This document shows, piece by piece, positions 1 to 10,497 of a stretch of DNA of 64,000 nt; position 1 is the first letter of the stretch; every line of letters begins with the position of its first letter. The DNA comes from Seminavis robusta. Its lineage: Eukaryota > Bacillariophyta > Bacillariophyceae > Naviculales > Naviculaceae. A program made the translations under genes and the position numbers. The notes beneath the pieces are model-generated. The model was not told the origin of the DNA, did no database searches, and saw only the letters and a list, made by a program, of their open reading frames with translations. The DNA lies in NCBI GenBank assembly GCA_903772945.1, contig CAICTM010000065.1, positions 62,001 to 126,000 of the forward strand, written 5' to 3'.

Positions 1-478
1 AGTCACTACACCACAGCCCTGGAAACAGGATAGTCGGACATTCCTACCATCCCTTTTTCCTTACCCCTCCTACCCCCTCAAACTTCTTTACCAACCCCAA
101 CTCTCTTCAACAAAGAGCTCATGGCTCCGACCTCAGTGTACAAATCCTTAGATAGCTAACAGGCGTCGCACCCTCTCAGGAGGCCAGTGTGGCCGGTGAG
201 CAGACTTGACTGTGGGAAATACCCGAGCCTTAGCTCGTGGGTAGTCCTCAAGCACATCTCGTCTGAATCCGTTATTAGACGTTCAGTTTTTTTCTTTTCC
301 GTGCGATCTGTTCTAGACTTTTTGGTAGCAAGAAGCATGAGATTCAATCCACAGGCGATACTTTTCCATTATGCTATTGATTGTCATTGCTTCCTCCAAG
401 GTGGGGGTTGTTAGGTAGCCGCAACTTCTTCTGTATCACCATCTCTTCCTGAATTACTAACAGGCCCAAAGGTTTCTA
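1..478. other. Intergenic, no gene seen
   Basis: Short open frames occur on both strands but none has recognisable motifs, biased composition or splice structure. I see nothing to annotate here. Confidence 0.5.
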
Positions 479-892
479 GAGACTGTGTTGGAATAAGTAG
501 CAAAAGTAAAAGGACTAACAAAAGAAAAGAAGTAGTAGGTTGTGCCACAACCCATTTGCTTTTCTATTGTGCTAAGGGATTGTCATTGGTCCTCACTTTG
601 CAAACACAGTTGTGAATTATAGTTCTGGCTAATCTGGCAGCCAAATATCTAGCTAGCTAGCTAGCTAGCATCTGTGCAGAACAAGGAAGCAAAGTCGCCA
701 TGGACAACAGCCAGTACCACATTACAGCAAAACCATTGGCAGCAACAGAGGCATCCATGGAAAAAGCAACCAACACTTGGTTACACTAAGTCTTGCCGAT
801 GACAGCTCTTGAAGGTTGCATCCTATTGTATTGTTGACTTACTAAATTGAAACTTTGGTGTCTTCATCAGCTAAATAAATAGCTTCTGCTTT

Positions 893-936
<44 letters not shown>

Positions 937-1155
937 TGTGTTCGATTCACAGTCAAAGCATTTTGCCTTCTTTTGGCTTCGGTGGGTTTTGGGTGGAAGG
1001 GACGAATTTGAGCCATTTGGTTGTTCTTTCCACTGTTTTGGGGGGAGATTTCTATCACAATTGCAATCATTGTAGAACAAGTATTCTTGCTAAAAGAAAG
1101 GGGTAAGTGTTGTCAAAGGGCAGGGATGAAGATTGAGACTTGATTGGGCTTTGGG
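479..1155 (+). repeat. Left arm of ~0.67 kb inverted duplication carrying tRNA-Phe
   Basis: The stretch from GAGACTGTGTTGG to about the AGGGCAGGG..GATTGAG segment reappears in reverse complement at 12612-13281, with scattered substitutions and small indels. Shared landmarks in the same order include CTTTTACTTTGC-like sequence, the CCATGGACAACAGCCAGTAC block and the tRNA gene, which is the best conserved part. Outside the tRNA the arms have drifted, which suggests an old duplication or a less constrained flank. No transposon ends or target duplication were recognised, so a segmental inverted duplication is the simplest reading. Confidence 0.85.
888..960 (+). tRNA. tRNA-Phe (GAA anticodon)
   Basis: A 73-nt cloverleaf: acceptor GCTTTGA pairs with TCAAAGC, followed by discriminator A. 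The anticodon stem-loop contains CTGAAGA, giving anticodon GAA. The A box (TAGCTCAGTTGG) and B box (GTTCGATTC) internal promoters are intact, no intron is present, and TTTT directly follows as a pol III terminator. CCA is not encoded, as expected for a nuclear gene. An identical copy lies on the other strand at 12814-12886. Confidence 0.97.
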
Positions 1156-1977
1156 GTACACAGGAAGATCAGAAGAAACAGCCAGCCTTGCAGTGCTCCT
1201 TTTCTTCCAGTGTTCTGTGGTCTGATTCTTTGGATTTTCAGAGCCCATGGGAAAAGCTTGAAGGCAGCTAGTTGGATGTGGTACTGACACTTGTATCATC
1301 AAGGCTTGTTGGGAGACTACAGTCGTATCATGTTCTCTTGGTCAAGAAGGGGGATGGCAAGCCGCCTTGAGTGCGACGAAAGGCTTGAAGCGTTGGGAGT
1401 TAATGACTCCGTCCGTGAATGGTCAGTCACGATCGCATCATCGCATCCCACCAAGCGTTTCGCACCCCGCTACCCGCAACCCTCACCAACAAACGACTGT
1501 TGCCTTGAATGATCTTCCGAGTTGCCCTGTTGTCTCCACGGTATCTAAAGTTACAATAGGCCCTGAATCTACAACAGGAGCGGCAGAGTGACGATCCCAG
1601 TCGCTACTACTAGTGGAATAAGGCGCAACGACATCGCGAGGTCAGCGGACGATTCATTCATTCCTTCGTGGTACTGTACCAAACGAAAACCGGACATTTC
1701 GCTGGCGGACCAGGAGTCCAATTGCAAGCCTTCCACTGCTGCAGTTCTGTGGTTGACCCTGCCTTTTGTGACTTGTGAAGCCACCCATCTGCCTTGGCGT
1801 CGCAAATTATATTTTTGATTTGTCTGAGCCATCCAAATTAAATCAATCGAATTGATGGAAAGCTAGCTTGCTGGACCAGCAGGAGTCGAATCGGAACGGG
1901 CTTGTGTTTGGATATAGCCACACAGAAACTCACTCTCAAGACGACAACGACAACAGCAACAACAAAACAACAACAAG
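1156..1977. other. Intergenic, upstream region of STAND gene
   Basis: No supported gene. The last ~60 bases before the ATG at 1978 are rich in CAACA/AACAA, typical of an A-rich 5' leader. Short open frames on both strands show no recognisable features. Confidence 0.5.
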
Positions 1978-4900
1978 ATGTCTTCCAAGGAGAAAAAGGG
2001 AGGCCTCTTTCGGAAAATCAAAGGCAAGAAGGAAGAAGGAGGTGCCAAAAAGGCGGATGGTGTAAAGAAAACCAAAAAGGCCGAAGATAGCAGCAGCGAC
2101 CTCAGTGTATCAGATGATAGCAAGAGTAAGCGGGGTCGAGAAGGAAAGGGAGAGGATCAGCCGCCTGTGTCCCCTGCCAAGGGAGGAAAGAAAAAGGGCG
2201 ATGACGGTGGTCGAGGAAGAGAAGGAAAGGAGGGAAAGGAAGGAAAGAGCATGTTTCAACGGGTCCGAGAGCGATCCAGATCTAGGTCCAGAAGTAGAAA
2301 AGAAAAGGATGGACTCTCGGATTCCACGAGGAAAGATATGCTTGTGGCTGTCACGTCGTGCCGAAGTGATGGGTACTACAATCAAAAAGCTCCTGGAACC
2401 ATCTCCAAGTTGCCCAGAAAAGCTCCCACAAATCTGAAACTCTTTCATGAACTGGCAGTGGGTGTCAAGGATGCCTACGCAGCCGTGGGAGAGACACCCC
2501 AAAAACCAGAGGAAAACAATGGAGAGATGAGTAGGGAGGAACACGATGCAAGGATGGCGCTCTGGGAGTTCATTGGGAACCTAGATTTCGTGAGTTCACG
2601 TACCATTGGAACTATTCTCAGCTGTACTTTTCCTCCCATACGTTAGTTGGTGTATTTATTTGCTCCGTCTTGCTCGCTCATATTGATGTTTGTTCCTGTA
2701 TAACAGTTGCTAGCACTTGTGGATGAAGTGGCGGTGGATACGGTGACTCGAGGGGCTCTGAAAGATGATGCAACCTTCAAGGGCCTGCGTGATGTCATCA
2801 AGAAGTGTAACCGAGTGTTGGAGGATATGCTCGTTCGCAGAGAACGTAAATACACACTCTTCTTTCGGTTGGTGCAGCCACATGATTCATCGGATATTGG
2901 TAGGATGAAGGCATGGAATGACAAGGTGGAAAAGGCAGTTGGCTCTGTTACGGGAGGCCGAGCTGCGTTTGAAACGGGAACAGATGATTCCGAGAGCGAC
3001 ACAGACAGCACGGCATCAGGTTCGTCCGATGCATCTGGAAGAAGTGGAGGTCTCATCAGTCGTGGACGTCAGCTGCTGCCCACTGCTGGAAAGGTTAGAT
3101 CTCGTCGTGCGACACCAACACCCAAGATGCGAAGGAGGCGAGGCCAAGGTGATGATTCGGAGGGTGATGCATCTGGATCCGCCGAGGATGGATATTCAGC
3201 CGTGACTGCGCCGCTGGCACCGAAACAAGCACAAGGATCAGTGGCGTTGCCCAACGGTTTGGCTCTCAAGGGAAACTCATCCCAGCGTCTTGCGGACGTC
3301 AATCCAATGGCACCCAAGGATGAACTTGTGGATGTTATCCGAGGTTTACGGGTTGAGAAATCGCAGGGCCATGACGGTTCCATACAAAGGTACGTTTTAA
3401 TTGAATCGCACAACACTCTTTCACGCGATGAAGGACTTGCTGACATTCTTATTTTGCTGAACACAGCAATCTACAGGACTTGAAACCCAACTGGCTGCCA
3501 AAGGCGGACATTCCGTCCTCGGTTCCAAAACTGCCAACAGAGTATGTACATCGACATCGCTTAATGAAGCAAGTTGTCAGTTGTCTACTGGATCAGAGTG
3601 GCGCTGGCCCGCGTGACACGGATGAGGAAGTCATGGTAAGTGGAATGGTGGATGATTCAATCAACCAAGTGGGAGCTTTTGCTTTGTCCTTTGCTAAAAA
3701 ACGTGCCTCGGTTCCCAACGCAGAATAACACGATCATCACGTCTGTGACATCACGTCATAGCGACAAAGCCGGAAACGGAAAGACGACTCTGGCCGTTGC
3801 TGCTATCCAAACTGTCGAAGTCCGTGAACGTTTTGCTGATGGTATTGCGTGGCTCAAGCTCGGTGCTGGCCCTCTCAGCGACAAGGACATCCGACGGCTG
3901 TATGGAGAACTCTACAAGCAGCTCATTGTGAAAAGCGATACGGACGATGACGATTTCTCAGATGACAACAGCGACAGTAACTCCTCGCGAGAGGACGGCT
4001 TGGGTGGCGGCGGCGGCGGTGGTAATGGGGAGCGATTGTCTTGGGACGAGGCACGGAGAGATCACCTTGTCGAACGTGCCGATACAATGAGACGCTTCCA
4101 AGGAGGTGACCTCGAAGGTATCAAGGAAGATCTTGGGAGAATGCTGGTGAGGCGGAAAGTATTAATCTGCCTCGATGACGTTGCACGTATCGAAGACGCT
4201 AGATGGTTCATCTTCGACATTCCAACAATTGCGCAGCCACAGCGAGGTTCCAGGGACAAAGACGAAGATCGCAATCCATACCGCATATTGATGACAACGA
4301 GAACTCCTTCGTTAATGGGGGCTGGAATTGTTCAGGAAGTTTTTGTACGTATCCTTTCTGAACACGAAGCTGTCAAACTTCTTCTGTCAACAGCTGGGCG
4401 ACGTCCTTATGGCGGTAGAAACTCAAAGGTTTTCAACCAGGCAAGGATGATTGTGAAAGGCTGCGGTAATTCCCCTTTGGCTATCCGTCTCGTGGGAAGT
4501 ATGCTCCGGTTGGGAAATCGGAACTGGAATCTCAAGTCTCCTATTTGGATGTCTCTTATCAATCAATGCACACTGAACTTGGAGGAAGCGTCGATTCTTC
4601 GAAGCTTTGTGAATGCCTTCACTAGGATCGTCGATCTTAGTTTCTTTACTGTGAATGACATCAAGCTTCGTATCGCGCTGAGAAGATGCTTCGTCTGGTT
4701 TGCGATGGCTTTTCGCGACAACGACTGGATGCTGGCTGGCAAAGGCATCCCTCAGTCGGTTGTGTTGAGTGTGTTCGAGACTGTGGTCAACCTTGACGAG
4801 AGCGAGACAGAGGATAACTGGATCGAACCAGAAACGATTCTTTCAATGCTTGAGAAAATGAATTTGCTGCAGCGTGCGGGCCACGGCGTTACCGCCAAGA

Positions 4901-6885
4901 CTACGAAGAAAGACGACGAAAAATCAGTTGGATCGAAAGATCTCGACGCCTCCGCAAAATCAGATGGCTCGGACTGGTCCGACATGGATGAAGGTTCCAA
5001 GGCAAGAATCCAGCATAACTTTGTCATCTTGGACTCTGTAAGTATTCGCGACGGTCTAGCCTTGTGTTGCCCCTCGTTCTGCGACCTCATCATCACTTCC
5101 TCCCTTCCTCCCTCCCTTTCTTGCTTACAGCTGAAAGCTGTAGCAGAAAAGATGGCTTGTCGCCAGTCCTTTTCTTTTTACCCAAAGGATGACCAATTTA
5201 CTTTCTTCTCGGATAAAATCGAAGAGGAAATCAAATCAACAAAGAACAAAGAGACACCCGATTGGGGCGCCAAGTTGAACTTCCTCTCCAAAGCACCCAA
5301 CGTTGAAATTATTGAAGAAAAGGATGGCGAGGACCCAGTAGCGGAGGAGGTTGCGCATGAGCTCGTCATCGTCTCGCTGTTAGCAGCTGGTGACCGTGAT
5401 GCCCTCGACCAAGACAACGTTGTTGAAGCGATGAAGACAAGCCAAGTGGCTGTGCAGGAGCTTGTTGGCGGGGTGAAACTGGAAGAGTACACGATGTCGT
5501 TCCTGCCTGATCATCTTATGCGTTCAAGAGCCTTTTCAAACGCTGCGGAATTATTGGCATGCCATCCCTTTGTTCGTCGAAGAGTATTTGCGTTGGGAAT
5601 CATGGAGGCGACAAGCAAAGAGGTTGCTGATATCTTGGAGCTTCGCCGTGTCGTCGGCAAATACGTGGCTGCCACGGACAGCCGAAGAGGGCATGCTCTA
5701 GGAAAGCAAGCGGCCGGGAAAAAAGTGAATGAAGTGGACGCCGAATCAGCAATCAACTTTGACATCGATGCTGTGGCGTGTGATGGTTCTCGGTTATTGA
5801 TCGATGAAATCTATCGTGTGACGAACAGCATGGGTTCATCCGATTCCTTGGGAATGGCAACATGCCTTGCTGCGGTCGGTGAAGGTTTGCTGAAATGCCG
5901 TCAGCCACGCGACGCTATGCTTCGTTTGGAGGAGGCGGTGAGTTTGTATCGCGGCATATTGGGACCATTCCACGTCTATGTGGCCCATGCTTTGCATCAG
6001 GTAGCAAAGGCTCTCGTCAAGCTTGGCGAAACTCGTGTCGCCCTGTTGAAATTCGCTGAGGCTGCCAGAATCTATGAAGCGTGCAATGCAACGCTGCATT
6101 ACGACTCCATTCAAAATGCACAGAGTTTGGCGTCGCTCCTGGTAGACATCGGCGATATGGACAAGGCCGAGTCCATGTTCGAAGAAGTCATTGCAATGAA
6201 GATGTCAGTCTACGGCGAGCACAGTGTCCCTGTGGCGAAAACAATCAACAGCTATGCGATTCTTCTTGCAAAGCACGGTCGAATGAATCAAGCAATGGGC
6301 AACTATGAGGCTGCAAGAGCAACGTACGAACGTGCACCACCTCCGCTGATTTACGACGCAGAATTCGAGATCAAATGCAGCTACGATGTGACGCTGATTA
6401 CTCTTAACATCGCATCAATCTGGTCTAAGAAAGGCGACCTCCAGCGTGCATTAGGATGTTACGAAGAAGGTGTCGTCGGCCTTCGGAAGTACGATGAAGC
6501 CATGCTGGATCTTCACGAAGGGAAAGACTCTCCCGACTCTGGGAAGAGCTCTTCGCACAAGCACATGGTTGCTGCATTGGGTAGAATTGGATCGATCAAG
6601 TTGAAGTTGGGAGACGAGGATGGCGCCTTGGATGCTTACTTGCATCTTTTGGAAGAAGTTTCGGAGGATAGCCCTCTGCCTTCTCATACAGAGAAAGCCA
6701 AGGCCCATATCAAATGCGCCACTATTTTCCGGCAAAAGGATGATTCAGACTCCAGAGCCAAGTCCGTGGAGCACTTGCGAGAGGCATTCCGTATGTACAA
6801 AGCCATTTTTGGTCCCGGCCACAAAGACACCGTTGCAATCAAGACGTCGTTGGATCAATGGTTGGCCGAGGAGAAGAAGCGGTAG
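1978..6885 (+). CDS. STAND/NB-ARC ATPase with C-terminal TPRs (NLR-like)
   Basis: Five exons (1978-2589, 2707-3389, 3467-3635, 3724-5037, 5131-6885), all GT-AG and phase consistent, give about 1510 aa. Residues 1-130 are Lys/Ser-rich and disordered (an RSRSRSRS run). Residues ~150-335 are predicted helical (LKLFHELAVGVKDAYAAV, FKGLRDVIKKCNRVLEDML), followed by an acidic linker. The ATPase core starts ~500: P-loop AGNGKTTLA, Walker B VLICLDDV (~635), MTTR (RNBS-B-like, ~670) and GNSPLAIRLVG (GLPL-like, ~736). Kinesin-light-chain-type TPRs occupy ~1170-1505. The architecture (helical N-terminus, NB-ARC switch, repeats) is that of STAND signalling proteins and NLRs; ligand and output are unknown. 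The first P-loop glycine is an Asp in this reading, which is odd. The 93-bp last intron has no in-frame stop, so its retention would add 31 residues. Exon borders are inferred by eye. Confidence 0.88.
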
Positions 6886-7468
6886 CTCTGTTGGAATGTT
6901 GCATGCTAAATTTTATGTTTCTAAGAATTCTTGTCATCGTAGCTCACCACTGGTACGGGAAAGGTTGAGCGCAAAGTAGTTTTGTTTGGCCATGAACATT
7001 GAAAAGAGACCCCGCAGCCCACTGCAATGTACCGGTACATGGCCTCCGTACATGGCTTCCATTGCCTCCATTACCTTCTCATCCCGAGAACTTTGCCGGA
7101 TTGCAACAGGGCTTGGCCTGTGTGATGCATCATTTCTTTGGGACAATATCCTTTCATGAGACCTCAGCATTTTAGTGAGAGAGAGCGTTTTGGAACGTGT
7201 TTTTTCCTCCAAGAAATGCAAGGAACAGTTCTCGGATCCGCAGATTCTGAAGGCTGATTTGCCCCTCAGCTGTCCTCCTCTGTGCCAAACTGATGATTGT
7301 TCGATGTTCATTCATGGCCGCTTGATGGACGTCGGGAATGCAAAGGCAGCCTTGAACCGTTGGGAGGACTTGGCTCCATTTGTGTTTTCAGCTTGCCGAG
7401 GTCTTTCGTCCAGCTTATACAAAATCTGGTTTTTTTGGCCCAGAATGCCAACGTTATTAGTTGCATTA
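6886..7468. other. Convergent 3' intergenic spacer
   Basis: Lies between two convergent genes and should hold both 3' ends. Short open frames exist on both strands without recognisable features. Confidence 0.5.
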
Positions 7469-9252
7469 TCAGGTCGCACTTTTCAGGTTCTCCCTTTCTG
7501 CCACCGAACTCCTGTCTAGCAGTTCATGCCGCAAGGACAAGTGGTACTCTGTTTCCGATTCAATGAAGTGGAATATGGCTTGTCGCAACCAAGGGTTGCA
7601 AACATAATGTACTGAATGTATCACTTGTGGGTCGAACCCTCGTGCCCATTTGTAATCTATGGTTCAGCAACGCAACTCAACTGGGTAAGAATCACAACAA
7701 CAGCTGTTGTACATGTATGTAGCTAAAACTTACCACCCCCACCCGCTCCAGGCTCCATGCGGAGGAGACAATTCTGAATGCAGTATTCGATAGCCGCCCA
7801 ATAGCAGGTTTCAAAGTGCAAGTTTTTGATATCATGACCTGGCAAACAACCCCAGTATCTTCCATAAAAGACGCCATCCTTCACAACGTTGAAGGTTCCG
7901 GCAAAGACGTCTTTTGCGTCCCATGAAACTGTGCCAGTACTTCCATTAACGTCATCATCATACCTTGCGCACAAAAAGCACAGGTTGTGTATGAAGGATG
8001 ATTGGCACAACCTTTGGAAGAATTCCAGTGTCAAGTATTGTCGTCCCCAGTAGAGTTTGTCGACGGTGGACCGATAGATTTCAAACATTTGCTCCACCAA
8101 TCCTTCCACCTGCAGAATGTCGGCTCCTACAATGGCATCAATTCGGATGGGTCTGCAATTGCTGTCGTCATCATCTTGACGAGGATACAGTTGCTGCCCT
8201 TGCCTTGCTAGTGTTCGTTCTCTCCGAATATTGATACGCCGTTTGCTTCTGAAGCAACTCAGATAGTCTTCAAAGTCTGTAAAGGGCCGTCCGCTCTGTA
8301 AGGGGTGGCGGTTTTGCCAGTGATACTGCAGTGAAGTCCGTCGCAGAAACGTATCGGTGTTGTTGCGTCTGAGATGTCGCAGAAGCAGAGCTTGCAACCG
8401 CTGACGAATCCTGTCAGTGTCATCATTGTCAATCTCGTTCCTATTGTTGTTGCTTATTGCGGAGTCTGGTTCGTCAGGATATAGTTCACACTCCTGCCCC
8501 TCGTAGCTGGACAAGACAGTTGCTTCTTGATCTGTACAAAAGTTGATGTGTACAGTAGACCAATTGTGTCCCAGCGCCGTTTGTTTCAAGAAGCTGCCCA
8601 CAGCACCATCGAGGTATTCCAATGGAAATGTTTCCAGTACTCTGGAATGCCACAATATGCGAGGCCCCGATACAGGCGTAAAAGGCACACCGACAAGCAA
8701 TTTGGGGAAGTATTCGATCCCATTGCGATAGGCTGCTTCAGCCCAAGAACTGTCAAAAATGAACTCTCCCATGGAATGTGTTTTGAGATATACTGGAACG
8801 CACCCGTCAATTGTGGTTGATGTTGCAGTCTCGTTGTTGCCTGTCAAAACGTCCTCCTCCTCTCCAACAATTCGGATGGAGAGGTGCCGAGGAATCCATC
8901 CCGTTTCCGCCGAGGCGCAGCCTGATTCTTCCAGACTGTGGAGCCAAGCGTGTTCCAAAAACGGACTCTTGCTGCTATGATTGCCACTTCTCGCCAAACA
9001 ACAAGCATCCCACTGACTGGCAGGGATGTCGCCAATGGAATCATGCCATGTCAATTCCATGGTCCCTCCACAAAAAGAAACACTTCTGCCGACATCCTTG
9101 TCGTCTCTTGCCTCGTCACTCTGGTCAGAGGTGGCAGATAGGTCTCGTGGTGGAGAGCGTCTCGCATGTGGTGGTGGAACAAGAAAGGATTCCACTGCCA
9201 CAGCCACAAACCCAGCAATCAGTAGTAGGAACCATCTTGGCTTGGAAGGCAT
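7469..9252 (-). CDS. FemAB/GNAT-like N-acyltransferase (DUF482/COG3146 type)
   Basis: Two exons, 9252-7734 and 7656-7469, give 568 aa. The intron (7657-7733) has a GTAAGT donor after GAGGGG and an ATAG acceptor; the short second exon restores the family C-terminus (YKWARGFDPQVIHSVHY), which corresponds to the GAQGEHK-RGF..SAH block. Without splicing the protein would stop just after the donor. The N-terminus is a signal anchor (FLLLIAGFVAVAVESFLVPP), so organelle or secretory targeting is likely. Family motifs seen in order: W-DACC, PFLEHAWLHSLEESG, GWIPRHLSI, KTHSMGEFIFD, YFPKLLVGVPFTPVSGPR, QYHWQNR, and FRSKRRINIRRER. The family is mainly bacterial and tied to aminoacyl or peptidoglycan-like transfer; substrate here is unknown. 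The ESF phenylalanine after the hydrophobic core could mark plastid import. Confidence 0.88.
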
Positions 9253-9500
9253 CGGTCGACGCTTCTGCCCTCAGAGACTTACAGTACTTGCGCCAACAGA
9301 ATAACCGAATGATTCGATTCGATTCAATCAATCAATTCTGGTTGTACATGTACTTCAAGGTCTTAAAAATGTCATGTTGTCCGTAGCAACGGGATACCAA
9401 ATCGATTCAACTACCTGTTTCAAACTATCCTACAACAGCACTGTGTTTGTCTCTTTCTTGCGGCTGGTTGCTTTGTGGGTGCTGTGCGATGAGCGATGAT

Positions 9501-9526
9501 AAATAAATAAATAAATAAATAAATAA
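9501..9526. repeat. (AAAT)n microsatellite
   Basis: About six and a half perfect AAAT units in the spacer upstream of the acyltransferase. Confidence 0.95.
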
Positions 9527-9760
9527 CTATAAAGGGGATTACGTGAAAGGAACGGTACTAGGTAACCTCCGCTTGTAAAAAGTAGGGGAAGGGATCAAGG
9601 GGTTCTGGGCGTGAAGTAGGCATATATGGATGATCGAGCTGTCGCTGCCATCAGCTCGATCTTTTCCCTCAACAAAGCACACGCCAACCTCACCGATAAG
9701 ATACTGTAACTCTCCTAGCGATAGGTTTGGGGTTGCCTCTCCTCCGAACCTGCATTGAGC

Positions 9761-9929
9761 ATTGCCAAAGAAAATTCAAGTGCCAATAACGCCTGTGATC
9801 ATTGCGGCTAGCTAGTCAAGCCACGGGGACTGCAAGTTCCAGTGCTGTCCGTGGCAAAATGTGTACGATTGCGGCTCGGAGTGCCAGCAGGCAGACTGGA
9901 AGCTACCGGTACCACATGAAGTCTTGTGC
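9761..9929 (+). pseudogene. Relic of a MYND-type zinc finger
   Basis: One frame reads ANNACDHCG, the first CxxC of a MYND finger, then meets TAG inside a GGCTAGCTAG run. Another frame continues with GDCKFQCC and VYDCGSECQQADWK followed by H..LC, the MYND core (YC..CQ..DW..H...C). A frame change therefore separates the two halves, at a CTAG tetramer run. Downstream frames to ~10200 have isolated Cys pairs but no clear continuation. An intron at this point cannot be excluded, but no good donor/acceptor pair restores the finger. Confidence 0.5.
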
Positions 9930-10497
9930 TCACCGCTCACCACAAGGACTAACTGGAAAAAAGGGGGAGCAAGAAGAATTTGCAGTGCTCTGCCTACGGT
10001 ATGGGACGTGTGTGCGGATGGCAAGGGCAAAATCAGGTATTGTCCCTGCAAAGAAGAGGCCTACCGGTACCGTACTGTACGCACCGCTAGCAAGGGACGT
10101 CAAAAGTCAGCCCTTGGCACTTGGCCAACAAAGGTTAATTGTCTTAGTGATTGGGTACGGTATCTATGGAAGCGACAACATTGGGGTTGGTTCATGATCG
10201 CTCCAGCGAGAGTATGCACGATCTAGTAGCCTCGATTAGAATCCGCTTTAAAAAAATGCATTTCATCCTTCCATTCGGGTCAACAGAGTCACTATCTTCA
10301 ATAATCCTAGCTAGTTGTGCCATACTCGCCCCTGCTCTGTGGTCCTTTGAATAAAACGGTAGTCCAGTCTGCAAAGGTAGATAGATTGGAGGAGCATGTC
10401 CAGCTCCGATGCGAGGGGGTAGCCAACATCAAAATAATGCTTCCATGTCTCACAATGTTCGTGTGGAATACAATTGCACTTCTTGCAACAAAAAGAA

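Larger units (their letters stand above)
9253..10497. other. Intergenic with microsatellite and MYND relic
   Basis: Apart from the (AAAT)n tract and the MYND-finger relic listed separately, I see no gene. Several CCGGTACC-type palindromes occur between 9900 and 10080. Confidence 0.5.
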
